From NCBI GenBank assembly GCA_030220185.1, contig JASPKZ010002332.1, positions 62,001 through 126,000 on the forward strand: 64,000 nt of DNA, given 5' to 3'. Both the position numbers and the translations under genes were made by a program. Source of the DNA: Diploptera punctata (taxonomy: Eukaryota; Arthropoda; Insecta; Blattodea; Blaberidae). The notes beneath the pieces were generated by a model that saw nothing but the letters and a program-made list of their open reading frames with translations, did no database searches and was not told where the DNA came from. Shown here piece after piece: positions 10,521 through 20,470 of the stretch. The number at the start of each line of letters is the position of its first letter. The first letter of the stretch is position 1.

Positions 10521-11063
10521 GGCTATTCAGAAAGAAGGAACAGACTTCAAACATTTAAATAGAAACACAATTCCAACGCTCCTGGAAAGAGAAAAGTTTG
10601 AAGTTCTGATCACAGCCGCATTGGCGCTGTTGCTTGTCATGTTGATTGTTTGTATTAAAATGGCGACACAACAGGACATTGCATTGGAAGAGGAGAAGCA
10701 AAAGATCAACTTCATTACTGGTGGCCTCCCAGGTCATCTGACCTAACCCCGTGTGATTTTTATCTGTGGGGTTACGTAAATACCATGTTTTTATCCCCCC
10801 TACGCCTGACACTCTTGAAAATCTGTGACATCGAATTGCTGAAGCTGTGAATTCGATAACTAGAGACCAGCTGATTCGTGTGTGACAAGAAATGAGCCAT
10901 CGTTTTGATATTTGTCATGTAACACATGGTGCTCATATTGAATGCATAAAATAGTGAAATTTGAACTTTTCTCTTTCTAGGAACATTGGAATTGTGTTTA
11001 CATTTTTTGTAGTTTGGAAGAAATAAATGTTTGAAGTATGTTCCTTTTTTCTGATTAGCCCTG
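10521..11063 (+). mobile_element. Mariner-like deletion derivative (about 543 bp)
   Basis: Inverted ends gggctattcagaaagaagga and its complement (right side ...gattagccctg) are flanked by TA. Inside, a start MATQQDIALEEEKQKINF is fused directly to a WWPPRSSDLTPCDFYLW-like end, so the middle of the transposase, with two catalytic regions, has been deleted. Stops follow. The element lies in the intron between channel exons C and B. Confidence 0.8.
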
Positions 11064-11065
11064 TA

Positions 11066-11680
11066 TATCCCATTGACATACAGACCAACAAGAGATGTAG
11101 ATGCTAGACTCATTTGATGCCATAAACTGAATGTAGGATATCTATATCATGCTCCTTTAGACTTTTTTTTTTCTCCTAAGACTGGATCTGAAAATAAATT
11201 TGTAAAGAAAATATCTTTAACTTAGTTCTACTTGGAATGATTAGGAAATGTTTTGACCACTGATTTGTATCCATGGTTTATTTTTTTGTCAATGCCAAGT
11301 TATAACCACTAAATATTGTGTCTGTCACTGCCTTCTCAAACTTTAAAAAAATAGCTGAAAGGATAAATTAGTAAAATATGAAAATATAGTTAGAAAATAC
11401 ACTTAACTATAGAGGATGCAACAAAATAATAAGAAAAAAACATTTATAAAAGCAGTATGCCCCAATACATTAAGCAACATTACATGCTTTCATTTAAATA
11501 TTGTAATAATATATATGTATTTTTGTTGTATTGCATTCCTTAAACTTTCTTAAGGTCGTACATGTTCAAAATGTCCACCTTCTGCTACTTCTGGTCTACA
11601 GTCTTTTCTTCAATGATGTTTGGGTTTTCAATAGACCAGTACATACAATTATACTGATTAATTGTGCTATTAAGTTTAAA
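11066..11680. other. No recognisable feature
   Basis: Intronic sequence with short A and T runs. Nothing assigned. Confidence 0.4.
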
Positions 11681-12287
11681 GGGTCGCATGTTTGGACGCA
11701 TTTGACAGTAAAATGCCTTCTCTGCTGAGCAAGTTGTATGCTAATACGATTTTGCTTACTCAGATATCTGTTCATGCGATAATAATTGGTTAAATTTGTA
11801 AGCTACCTGCGGAGGTACCTTACATGAGCAACTCAAATTAAAATCCCGAAGGGAACCGAAAGGGAACCGATGGTAATCGATGTACTTTGCTGCTTTATCC
11901 AACATTTATCCAAGATGTCGGACCTTGAAGACTTCGATCATGTTTTCGGTATACACGGAGAAGAGGAATTTGATAGAGTCTACCAAAGAATTCAACTGGA
12001 AGAGCAGGAGAATCGGCGTAATATTGCGTGTCGCAGACGTGTTTGTATACGGTATTATTTGCGGGATGCAAGCATAAATGCATTCCTCTATAGCAGACGA
12101 AAATAACGGAAGTGGTTTTATCGCTGAGAATTCTGGGTAATTCGTTGCCAATATTACGAAAACGTCGACTCTCGTGCATGACCGTTAAGTCGGCCGTTAA
12201 TTCGTTCTCAGCAATTGCTCACGGTGAATCAGCTCACTAGTGATTGGAAGTAATTTGAGTAGAGAGTAATGTTCTAACATACGACCC
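11681..12287 (+). mobile_element. TIR element with small conserved ORF, copy 1 (607 bp)
   Basis: Ends are inverted (gggtcgcatgtt at the left, aacatacgaccc at the right) and flanked by TAAA on both sides. It carries a small frame starting MSDLEDFDHVFGIHGEEEFD followed by YQRIQLEEQENRRNIACRRR and RYYLRDASINAFLYSRR. A second copy is at 26351-26892. The acidic start followed by a basic RYYLRDAS stretch resembles N-termini of HARBI1-like nucleases, so it may be a PIF/Harbinger deletion derivative. That assignment is inference. Confidence 0.65.
11914..12106 (+). pseudogene. Small acidic/basic ORF of the TIR element
   Basis: Begins ATGTCGGACCTTGAAG. In this copy one A is missing in the run after AGACGAAA (about 12101), so the frame ends at SRRK. 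In copy 2 the same region reads on as ITEVVLSLRILGNSLPILRK. Neither copy has a catalytic domain. It may be the truncated start of a transposase. Confidence 0.5.
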
Positions 12288-12299
12288 TAAATGTGACTT

Positions 12300-12720
12300 C
12301 AGCTGACTAAACAAATGAGTCTTGAAAATCTTCCCTTTCATCACACTTGTACAGGAACCACTCACAAAATTGCAGTCACCTATTTGGGTCATCCTCATTA
12401 AGTGGGTGGACAAGCCTCAGAATATACGGCTTCCATTTTTGAGCTTGCAAAATTTGATGAACACTGGACATCTCGATACCAATCTCACAAGAACATTGCC
12501 TGAATGACCTCTTTGGGGATTGTGCAAAACCTGCATGACTGTATCAGTATTCTCGTTATTTCTTCTGCACTGACTTTCAACACATCTTGCACTATTCCAT
12601 TGACTTCAAACTTGTCTTGGATTCTTGTTATTGTTACCCTTGTTGGTGGTGGTGTACCAAATTCAACCCTCCAATGTCATTGAACTACAATAACATTGTC
12701 CACTTTCCAATAAACTTCAG
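12300..12720 (-). pseudogene. Tc1/mariner transposase N-terminal fragment
   Basis: On the minus strand the frames read EFGTPPPTRVTITRIQDKFE, then SVHQILQAQKWKPYILRLVH and LNEDDPNR, then QFCEWFLYKCDE. This is the HTH region and the stretch before the first catalytic Asp of a mariner-like transposase different from the one at 6312-7648. Stops and a frameshift break it and no catalytic residues remain. Confidence 0.6.
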
Positions 12721-12984
12721 TAATACTTACCCCACCTATATTGAATAATTTCACCATCATGTTTGTTTATAAAATGAAAAAAATGGTGCTATGCTTTTCC
12801 AGTACCTTCTGGATCAAACACAACAAAAATTATATTTCTGTCTCATTTCATCGCTGTGAAATAGCATTTCATAGAGTGTATACATCAATATTTAAGGCAT
12901 TCTCTAAATGAAGAGATTGAGTTAAATCCGTGAATCTATATTCAAGAGGTTTCTAGATAACCAGAAGTATGTTTGAAAACTGGG

Positions 12985-13282
12985 GCACGCCATAACATAG
13001 TGGTTAGGGCACTGCGCTACAAGCCGGAAGGTCGTGAGTTCGAGTCCCGGTGGGGTCAGGATTTTTAAATTGACCCAAACCCTCTGGCAGCACTATGGCC
13101 CTGGGGTCGACTCAGCCACTAATGGAAATGAGTACCAGACGCTTGTTCTGGAGGTAAAGACAGCCTTCACGCAGGGCTGACAAACTGGCTGACATCAAAT
13201 GCCGATTGTCCAGAAAAGTGGGAGCCTTAACCTCCTACTACCTCAAGGGCCTCCTAAGGCCTGTAATGGGATACCCTTTTTA
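12985..13282 (+). repeat. tRNA-derived SINE, family C, near full length
   Basis: The tRNA-like head has an A box (ATAGTGGTTAGGGCACTGCG) and B box (GAGTTCGAGTCCC) at proper spacing for RNA polymerase III. It is followed by a body with GACCCAAACCCTCTGG, GGGGTCGACTCAGCC and a 3' end AGGGCCTCCTAAGGCCTGTA. Best preserved copy of this family in the window. Confidence 0.8.
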
Positions 13283-13303
13283 TGTTTGAAAACTATAACT
13301 TAC

Positions 13304-13448
13304 TCGTTTTTAAAGTAGCAAGTGCAGCAAGCTGCACAACTTCATCTTCTCTGTATGTAGCTTGTTGCCACAGTTTTTCCAAAGTCACATTCTGAAATGG
13401 GAAGTTGTCATAGTCCGGGTGGTTTTTCACACTGTTCAAGTTATATCT
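13304..13448 (-). CDS. DEG/ENaC (pickpocket-type) channel subunit, exon B
   Basis: Minus-strand exon of 145 bp, acceptor TTATTACAG, donor ACGA|GTAAGT. Enters in phase 0, leaves in phase 1, fully open. Encodes RYNLNSVKNHPDYDNFPF, then QNVTLEKLWQQATYRED and EVVQLAALATLKT. It follows the YPAVTIC segment of exon A, where DEG/ENaC proteins have a helical, poorly conserved extracellular stretch. Its phases agree with both neighbours. Identification rests on this continuity more than on its own motifs. Confidence 0.78.
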
Positions 13449-13599
13449 CTGTAATAAAACCAAAATGTATATTTTATAATCTATTGCACAAGGCATGTCC
13501 CAAATATTAGAATCCACACATATTTAACTCTAGTCCTTTTAGCCTAATTCTGTCTCTAAATTTTAAAGATGAAAAAAAAAATTATTGCCAACTATATTA

Positions 13600-13865
13600 T
13601 TTTTGGAGGCCAGAGGTTAATTGGGATTTCTGGATCTTTGATCTGGTCAAAAACCCTGATGGAACTGATATTTAACCTCTGGGGTGAATTTCAGTGAAGT
13701 CCGGAGGGTCTAACTTAGCCAAATCCACTCTCTACACCTCCAAATTGAGGCCCCTTGGGACCTTCTTAAGATCTTTTAAGATTTTAAGATGCAAAAGAGA
13801 GAGTGGGATATAGAAAGAAATGGGAAGTTACCACATCTATATATTCCTAGTAAAGCTGCAAATAT
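13600..13865. other. Intronic; SINE B-like scrap at the right end
   Basis: From about 13815 the sequence gggaagttaccacatctata and TAGTAAAGCTGCAAATATGG matches the body of SINE family B. The rest is unassigned. Confidence 0.45.
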
Positions 13866-14400
13866 GGAAAGTAAAGCAGAGGTTAGCAATGGGAAAAGAA
13901 GCTTTAACAAGAAAAAAAGCATTTTCTGCAGACCTTTGGCAAAAGAATTACGGAAGAGGCTAGTGAAGTGCTTTGTGTGGAGTGTATCAATGTATGGTGC
14001 AGAGACTTTTGAACATTACGACGGAATGAGGAGAAGTGACTGGAATCTTTTGAGATGTGGATATGGAGAAGGATGGAATGTATAAAATGGACAGACAAAA
14101 TAAAAAATAAAGATGTGCTAGACAGAGTGGGTTAAGGAAGAACAATGCTGGAACTCATAAAGAAAAGTAAAAGAAATTGGATTGGCCACTGACTAAAAGA
14201 AGCTGTCTGCTCTGACGGATGCCCTAGAAGGAATGGTCAATGGAAAGAAAGTTAGAGGCAGAAAAAGACATCAGATGATAGACAATATTAAAATAAATGG
14301 TTTGTATGCAGATACAAAAAGGAAAGCTGAGTTAAAGAAGGAGCGGAGAATGCTGAGTTTGCAGTGAAAGACCTGCTCTTGGGCTGAACACTATGTATGC
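13866..14400 (+). pseudogene. LINE ORF2 C-terminal fragment and 3' end
   Basis: The frame has LAKELRKRLVKCFVWSVSMY then GAETF. Later frames have WIGH and KRKRN-like segments and GMVNGKK-like basic patches, the usual post-thumb region of arthropod LINE ORF2. The 3' end, TGCAGTGAAAGACCTGCTC, is shared with the 3' tail of SINE family B. Multiple frameshifts and stops. Confidence 0.65.
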
Positions 14401-14479
14401 ATATTATTTTCATGCCAACTTGTACCTTAGTAGTTTGGGTTCTGGATTCAGTAGATAGATGCTGTTTATGTGGTATATT

Positions 14480-14665
14480 TGCTGTGGTTCAGCTATAATG
14501 TTATTGCCTCAGACGTAGAGAACTCGGTTCAATCCCTGCTGGGGACAAGTTTCCTGAGTGAACTTTTTATTTGGATGTTCCTCACCTGTAAGACAAATGT
14601 CAGGAAACTTTACAGCTCAAATATCCATGAACATCATCTGACCATCAAAATCATCCATATCATAT
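14480..14665 (+). repeat. tRNA-derived SINE, family B, diverged copy
   Basis: A B-box-like TCGGTTCAATCCCTGCTGGG is followed by the family's CCTCACCTGTAAGACAAATG block and AAAATCATC repeats. The head is diverged. Confidence 0.6.
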
Positions 14666-14834
14666 CCATCTTGTCATCAATGTTCATGTTGTCTCAGAGG
14701 TGACCTTGCATTCAGCTGATAACTTTCATTGCGGACAAACTGCAAACTAAAAGAATGTGGCAAGGGTGAGTAGGGGTTGGAGGTAGTAGGCCCTTGTCTT
14801 AGGCAGCAGTGACAGTGTTTACTTTCCATTAGTC

Positions 14835-14975
14835 GTGTATAGTCAGTTGATAGTTACAATGTCAAGTGCAAACCCAATATTCGCAATAAAAGCCGTGAAA
14901 TTATTAAGAAAGTTATCTACTTTTGTGAAGAGGAGAAAATAAAGGACGATTTGAACATTCCTATCCATAATAATA
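14835..14975 (+). pseudogene. Tc1-like transposase HTH fragment
   Basis: The frame VKCKPNIRNKSREIIKKVIY then FCEEEKIKDD resembles the N-terminal HTH of Tc1-like transposases. It could belong to the same family as the C-terminal fragment at 46075-46740. Only about 40 codons remain. Confidence 0.4.
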
Positions 14976-15149
14976 ATAATTTTATTCAATGTACCCACGT
15001 TGTTATTCTCCCCTGACATGACGTTATTACAACCCACTTCTGCGATTGGGACGACTGGAAGGCGGAGTTACGCTGCCCCTATGATATATGATAGTATGAT
15101 GTTGGTAATGATGCGCCAGAAGAGGCCTTAATCCCAAACTTAAATGAAT

Positions 15150-15339
15150 ATGTTAATGATGATAATGATGGCAGATGATATTCGGGGATTGTTTGGGCCT
15201 TAAAGTTTTCTGACATTAGTCTTACAGGTGACAAAACAACCCGAAAAAACCATCACACAAGAAACTTGTCCTGACCGGGGATCGAATCAGGGCCCACTGT
15301 GTGACAAGGCAGCATGCTACCTCGAGACTACAGAGGTGG

Positions 15340-15342
<3 letters not shown>
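15150..15342 (-). repeat. tRNA-derived SINE, family B, minus strand
   Basis: On the minus strand: TAGTCTCGAGGTAGCATGCT head, degenerate B box, then the family's body through the TTACAGGTGAC block. It is truncated before the 3' tail and abuts a TAA microsatellite at its head. Confidence 0.75.
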
Positions 15343-15401
<59 letters not shown>

Positions 15402-15402
15402 C
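15341..15402. repeat. (TAA)n microsatellite
   Basis: About 20 uninterrupted TAA units immediately next to the SINE head. On the complement it would encode only poly-Ile or poly-Asn. Confidence 0.95.
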
Positions 15403-15414
15403 ACAAATGTGAAT

Positions 15415-16015
15415 GAGATGCACGAAGAAATATAAACATAGGCTCAATTCTAGAAATGCATGCTATTATGAATTACAGGGAGACTTGTTGTCCCAAGTCC
15501 TCTAAAAAAAACATTAAACGGAAAATATATATAACTGTTATTGTGCCAATTATATTGTATGGATGTGAAATATGGACTTTTACTTTAAGAGAGGAAAGGA
15601 GAATGCGAGAATTTTAGAATAAAGTTCTTAGGAAAATGTTTGTATCAAAGAGAGGTGAACATTCACATGAATGGAGAAAACTACATAACAGTGAGCTACA
15701 TGGTCTTTATAGGAAACCAGATATGATAATAGCAGTTAAGTATCTTATTAGACTGCGATGGGCAGGACATGTGACATGAATGGGGAATGAAACGGGTGCA
15801 ATGGAAGCATCTTGCAGGAAAACCAGAAAGAAAATACCCAGTTATAGACCAAGAATGAGGTGGGAGAATAACATTAATAATGATTTGAGGGAGGAAGTAG
15901 ATTATACAGGGGATGATTGGAAAACATTAGGTCAGGATAGGGATGTATAGAGAGCTTATGTCTGCGCGGCCATGAAGCTACGGGTTCGATAGTGCCAGTG
16001 AGTTGGTTAGATAAT
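15415..16015 (+). pseudogene. LINE ORF2 C-terminal fragment and 3' end
   Basis: The plus frames read YGCEIWTFTLREERRM, then LHNSELHGLYRKPDM, then WAGHVT and RPRMRWENN, ending with DYTGDDWKTLGQDRDV. Same family as the copies at 22737, 24830 and 31905. It includes the end of the RT thumb and the charged tail. Several stops. Confidence 0.75.
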
Positions 16016-16371
16016 AATAAATGTAATAAAAGTAATCTCTCCATTTTAAATTGAAATTAATACAATAAATGAATACCTAATTCTCCAGTGATGTTTGTTT
16101 TCCTACATGTCTGACAGACAGTAGCTGGAAATCAGTGTTGATTTAATCTCTTTGTGCGTCACTTTATACAGAAATCATAGGCATACAAACTCCGACAATC
16201 TTTCAGTAACTTCATCTCCTATTTCAAATAGGTCTACCACTATATTTTGCCACTGATTATACCACTTGCCCAGTCATTCATTTGTACCAACGGTGAAAGG
16301 AGACACTTTTCCCCTCTTCAACATTAGCGCATTTGCTTCCCCTCAACGGCTAAAACGTTAATGTTGTTGGG

Positions 16372-16609
16372 TAGTAGCTTCCCGTTGCTTTCCACACCGG
16401 TGAAGGATGATGATGATAATAATGATGATGATGATGGCCGGATGATTTTCGGGGACCTATGGCCCTAATCTTCCTGACATTTGTCTTACAGGTGAGGAAA
16501 ACCCCCCAAAAAAAAAACCTCACCCAGGAGCCTGTCCCGACCGGGAATCGAACCCGGGTCCGCTGCGTGACAAGGCAGCACGCTAACCTCGAGACCGCAG
16601 CCGTGGACT
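16372..16609 (-). repeat. tRNA-derived SINE, family B, minus strand
   Basis: On the minus strand: CGGTCTCGAGGTTAGCGTGC, B box GGGTTCGATTCCC, a poly-T stretch, the CACCTGTAAGACAAATG block, an ATC-rich run and GGTGTGGAAAGCAACGGG. The distal tail is missing. Confidence 0.8.
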
Positions 16610-16710
16610 ATGTTCGTTATAAATAATCAAATATCTGAACTATAGTTAGTTGTAAGTCTAATTTGTTAGAATAATTGACAATCCACTGTAATAAAATTGA
16701 AAAGTCATAC

Positions 16711-16842
16711 CTTGAGGACGTTGGATTTATACGAAGGATAGCGGCAGATGGTGACAGCAGGATAAGTCACGCTCTTGTTCACAATGATGCGAGTAAAAGA
16801 AGAAACTGGTGGCTGTGACAACTTGTAGAAACACTCAGACAG
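16711..16842 (-). CDS. DEG/ENaC (pickpocket-type) channel subunit, exon A
   Basis: Minus-strand exon of 132 bp, acceptor TTAATTACAG, donor AAG|GTATGA. Phase 0 at both ends. Encodes LSECFYKLSQPPVSSF then TRIIVNKSVTYPAVTICRYP and SYKSNVLK. The PV....VNKS..YPAVTIC string is the hallmark that directly follows the first transmembrane helix in DEG/ENaC channels, so family assignment is strong. The exon with the cytoplasmic N-terminus and first helix should lie at higher coordinates. Confidence 0.88.
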
Positions 16843-16859
16843 CTGTAATTAAATAAACA

Positions 16860-17520
16860 ATTAAGAATATTTACTACAAAAAGTAATCATACTTCGGAAC
16901 AGGCAACTCTTGCCTAAACCAGGAAGTGAAGAAGTAATCATACTTTATTGCAAGAGAAGGCTTATGTTGTTTATGAAAATTTATAAAGTATCTAACTGCA
17001 CAAGAAGAAAGGTAGACCGGCTACTCCTATGTTCTAGTCAACTTTATCCCAGGGAGTTATTGAAACTTATTTTAAAAGAGCCCGAACAATTGCCAAGGAT
17101 TCACATTCTCATTAAATGATACAAGAGAGAAACAAAATAGCGATCCCTATATTCTGGCAAGTTTATTCCCAGGAAAGAAGTTGGTTATTATCTTTAAAGT
17201 GGGTGTGTTTTTTTGGAGCCAATCAGGACCCAAGCAAATAAATAAAATATTCACTTACTCCGCTTCCCTGGAATCAAATTCTGCCGTTTAATCCGTAATG
17301 TGACTCCTTGGTGCAGCATATGAAATAACTGATGGCGCACAGATAATTAAGTCCCAGAACGAAACCATTATACATGATCAGAGATCGGCTACTTGGTTCA
17401 CAAGTGCAAACTATTTGAGAAAATAAAATCCGTTCTGTTTCGTTATGTGTCGTGCGAGGGTAAATAATTTCGCGTAAATAAATAAAACAAAACAAATCAA
17501 AGAAAACAAACAAAATTAAT
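16860..17520. other. No recognisable feature
   Basis: Contains two similar stretches around 16900-17130 and 17110-17200 (GGAACAGG/CAGGAAG-type words), possibly fragments of one repeat. Nothing else seen. Confidence 0.35.
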
Positions 17521-17529
17521 TGAAATAAG

Positions 17530-17625
17530 GACAAGAAAAAAAACATGACAGCGGGATCGAACACGTGATCTCATGCATGGGAAACAGATGTTTCCTCCAC
17601 TACACCATAACCGACTCTGTTAGAT
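17530..17625 (-). repeat. tRNA-like sequence (SINE head or tRNA pseudogene)
   Basis: Minus strand: TTATGGTGTAGTGGAGGAAA as A box region, then GTGTTCGATCCCGCTGTC as B box. The fold is incomplete, with a long interval between boxes. The minus-strand sequence downstream of the head shows no body shared with the other SINEs. Confidence 0.45.
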
Positions 17626-17919
17626 ACAGTCTGTGTCAAGCGATGCAATATTACAGGACTTACTTGTATATTGAAATTAGATATTAACTTGACCTAGTTC
17701 AAATTAATCAGACGCGTTTTGCATTAGTAGTGGAAATAAACAATCTTCTTATGCCTTGTGTTTTGTAGACGAAGGAATGAGATGTTGCAATCGTTATGTA
17801 TTTTCAATATATAACCTGTTTCCTTTAATTTATTTATTTCCCTATTTATACAAAGTTATTTATTTAACGAAGTCGGGTAACGTGCAGGAATCGTGAAAAT
17901 TAACGATGTTATTATAAAA

Positions 17920-18000
17920 AAAATCTTCCTGAGAAAGATCGAACCTGGGCCCGCGTCGTTGCAAGAGAGCATCTTACCAACTGATCCACTAAAGTGAACG
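17920..18000 (-). repeat. tRNA-like sequence (SINE head or tRNA pseudogene)
   Basis: Minus strand: AGTGGATCAGTTGGTAAGAT as A box, then CCCAGGTTCGATC as B box, about 75 nt overall. The stems do not all pair, so a functional tRNA is unlikely. Confidence 0.45.
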
Positions 18001-18009
18001 ATACGAATA

Positions 18010-18900
18010 TTGCACGAAGAGAGACTTACGCCACCCTCTTTTTACTCAAACGAGTCTGCACACATAACAACGTACTGCTGTGAATCACTATTCAAAACTT
18101 AACTTTCCATCAAGAGTTGCGCCATCAATTTCTTCAAAGTCCTCTTTTATTATAAGGTTACTGTATCGCTAGTTTTATATATGTAGTACTGTATTTACAT
18201 ATTGAAGGCATATAATATGAAAATCTTCGCCTGTGTGGTAGCGCCAGTCTTGGGATAGTACGCCCATCTCGACCCAAGAGGTGCGTTTTACTATTGGATG
18301 AGGAACAGTTTCCTTCGTGCCAGCCGTCGAACTTGTGTCACGGAGGTGCGCGATTAAAATGAAGAAGAAAGCCCCACTAGCGTCACGATTAGCCACGTGG
18401 GAGAAATAGACTATGTTAAAACAAATAAACGATAAAAACTTGAATAGCTCATTGTTAAATGTTCGTTAATTGACTTAGATCGCGGGTTTAAATCAGGCGC
18501 AGTTCGCCGAATGAAGAGGACCCTAACGTATATAATTAGAACTAAATAGAATGAAGGACTGACTTAATACGCCTATAGACCGCGACAATCTTCTATGGTC
18601 ATTAAAGTAAACCCTCTACTCATGTCAAGTCCGGTGCAATGTCAGGTCGAGAGATGAGACGAGGTGAAGCTCCTTATTATTGGAGGTATCTGATTACAAG
18701 GATGCTGGCTATCCTGGCCTGTCACACTATCAAAGGGGAAATTAAATGGATGACACGAGCATGAATAAATGGTGGAATGACTTTTTGGGAGGAGAAAACG
18801 GAAGAAACCCCTGGGTACCATTTTATAATCATCGAACACGAGTTATTCTAACTACACAGAATAATCATCATTATTAAGATTCATTATAAACTCCGTTGAG
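18010..18900. other. No recognisable feature
   Basis: A moderately GC-rich minus-strand open frame at 18175-18396 was considered as an exon, but it lacks family resemblance and good splice sites. Confidence 0.35.
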
Positions 18901-18934
18901 GTGTTATTAACAATTTAGAATTATAATATGAAAT

Positions 18935-19060
18935 CATACACCTTTTAGGTCATTTACATTCGAAGCCAGTGCTGATGATGGGACTAGTCCCGAAAGGCCT
19001 ACAGTAACTTCATGTTTCAACGGTTGAGGGGACGGACCTAAAAGGTATATAATTTTGTAT
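18935..19060 (+). mobile_element. Hammerhead-bearing terminal segment bounded by a short inverted repeat
   Basis: ATACACCTTTTAGGTC (about 18938) and GACCTAAAAGGTATA (about 19035) are inverted and enclose the hammerhead at 18968-19008. The arrangement matches the palindromic Penelope-like ends elsewhere, although this family's sequence is different. Confidence 0.5.
18968..19008 (+). ncRNA. Hammerhead ribozyme motif
   Basis: CTGATGA (canonical CUGAUGA), stem II GGGAC/GTCCC with a TA loop, GAA, palindrome AGGCCT as stem III, then A as the cleavage base. All core residues are intact. Stem I is weak by eye (the first two pairs form, then mismatches), which makes activity uncertain. Confidence 0.7.
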
Positions 19061-19236
19061 TGTAATTCTAAATTGTACATAGAATAAGAGAAACGCGAAC
19101 ACGAGGTCCTGAGATGGAGGACGAGCGTCTAACCAACTTATTCTATGGAGCGATCATATATCAAAATATATAAAACGACAATTTTACTTGAACAAATATA
19201 TGGTTGTGAATCGTAGTAACATATTGAATATATATA

Positions 19237-19500
19237 TCCACCGCTGTGGTCTCGAGGTAGCGTGCTGTCTTGTCACGTAGCGAGCCCGGGTTCGATCCCC
19301 GGTCGGGCAGTTTTTCTGGGTGAGGTTTTTATCGGGGTTTTTCCTCATCTGTAAGACAAATGTCAGGAAAACTTTAAGACCGAAACGGTCCCCGAAATCA
19401 TATGGCCATCATCATCATCATCCTTCATCGGTGTGGAAAGCAACGGGAAGCTACCACACCTACAATTCCTCCATATGAGCTGCAAGCATAGCATGAAAAT
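19237..19500 (+). repeat. tRNA-derived SINE, family B
   Basis: Head CTGTGGTCTCGAGGTAGCGT, B box GGGTTCGATCCCC, then TGGGTGAGGTTTTTATCGGG, the CTGTAAGACAAATGTCAGG block, ATC repeat, GGTGTGGAAAGCAACGGG and the AGCATAGCATGAAAATG stem. It ends in a TA microsatellite instead of the usual tail. Confidence 0.85.
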
Positions 19501-19537
19501 GTTATACATATATATATATATATATAAAATCATATGG

Positions 19538-19574
<37 letters not shown>

Positions 19575-19675
19575 TCATCGGTGTGGAAAGCAACGGGAAG
19601 CTACCACACCTACAATTCCTCCATATGAACTGCAAGCATAGCATGAAAATGTTATATATATATATATATATATAA
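19500..19675 (+). repeat. Local duplication of the SINE B distal half with TA and ATC microsatellites
   Basis: The stretch from ATATGGTCATC through GCATGAAAATGTTATA is a near-perfect repeat of the preceding SINE's distal half (about 19400-19530). It has an expanded (CAT)n run at about 19538-19574 and (TA)n runs at about 19508-19526 and 19653-19673. Best explained by unequal exchange or slippage between the TA runs. Confidence 0.8.
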
Positions 19676-19677
19676 AT

Positions 19678-19987
19678 AGTCCATCGCTGTGGTCTCGAGG
19701 TAACGTACTGCCTTGTCACGCAGCAGTAGTCGGTTCCCGGTCGGCACAGGCTCCTGGGTGAGGTTTTTTTCGGGTTTTTTCCTCACCTGTAAGACAAATG
19801 TCAGGAAGCTCAGGGCCTAATGGTCCCAGAAAATCATCCGGCCATCATCATCATCCTTATCATCACCATCCTTCATCGGTGTGGAAAGCAATGAGAAGCT
19901 ATAATTGCCTAGTAAAGCTGCAAAGCATAGCATGAAAATGCTATGATTGCAGTGAAAGACCTGCCCACGGGCAGAATTACTGTGGAT
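19678..19987 (+). repeat. tRNA-derived SINE, family B, with full 3' tail
   Basis: Head ATCGCTGTGGTCTCGAGGTA, diverged B box, the CTGTAAGACAAATGTCAGG block, ATC-rich run, then the tail AAAATGCTATGATTGCAG, TGAAAGACCTGCCC and GGGCAGAATTACTGTGGATG. Followed by a (TA)n run at 19989-20022. Confidence 0.85.
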
Positions 19988-20022
<35 letters not shown>

Positions 20023-20027
<5 letters not shown>

Positions 20028-20290
20028 TATTCAGAACTGACGGATGTTGTGAACCTAATGGGATGCTAATAGGGAGCGAAGTTTCACAGCAAGGAACTAC
20101 ATAATTAAGTTACTTAATATTATTATCAGAGTTATTGAAGTTGACTGTTAAACCATTGGGTAAAATCCCATAAACCAAGAAGATCTAGACGTGGACGGGA
20201 GGGTAATATTTAGATGAATCTTAAGGAAATCGCAATTGATTTTAAGATGAGACTTAACTTCAGTTGTCTGAGGAGATGGACCATCGGAAA
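20023..20290. other. No recognisable feature
   Basis: Nothing assigned. Confidence 0.35.
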
Positions 20291-20332
20291 GCCTTTAGCG
20301 AACGCAACATTGAACCCCGGAGTTTAAGTAAT

Positions 20333-20470
20333 TTTTGTAGTACCTGGAAATGACGACGACAGTGCAAGCAAGAAGTACCAAGAAGCGCACCGCTTTCCTA
20401 ATTCGGCGGCCGTAACGTTCCCATAAGTCAGTGAAGTAGGAGCAATTCACCGCCATGGCAAACCTGAGCA
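20333..20470 (-). CDS. Possible first-membrane-helix exon of the DEG/ENaC gene (doubtful)
   Basis: Minus strand, higher GC than its surroundings. A start in good context (GCCATGG) gives MAVNCSYFTDLWERYGRRIR followed by a hydrophobic stretch KAVRFLVLLACTVVVIS, then a TTCCAG|GTACTA donor-like site. Basic residues followed by one membrane helix are what should precede exon A. However, the exit phase (2) does not match exon A's phase 0, and the family's conserved HG motif is not seen. It may be chance, a pseudo-exon, or another sequence error. Confidence 0.22.

Noticed and set aside
15341..15402. Poly-Asn or poly-Ile coding frame
   Set aside because: It is a TAA microsatellite; the long open frames on both strands are a consequence of the repeat.
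18175..18396. Exon of the channel gene
   Set aside because: No family motif, poor splice signals and no phase compatibility with exon A.
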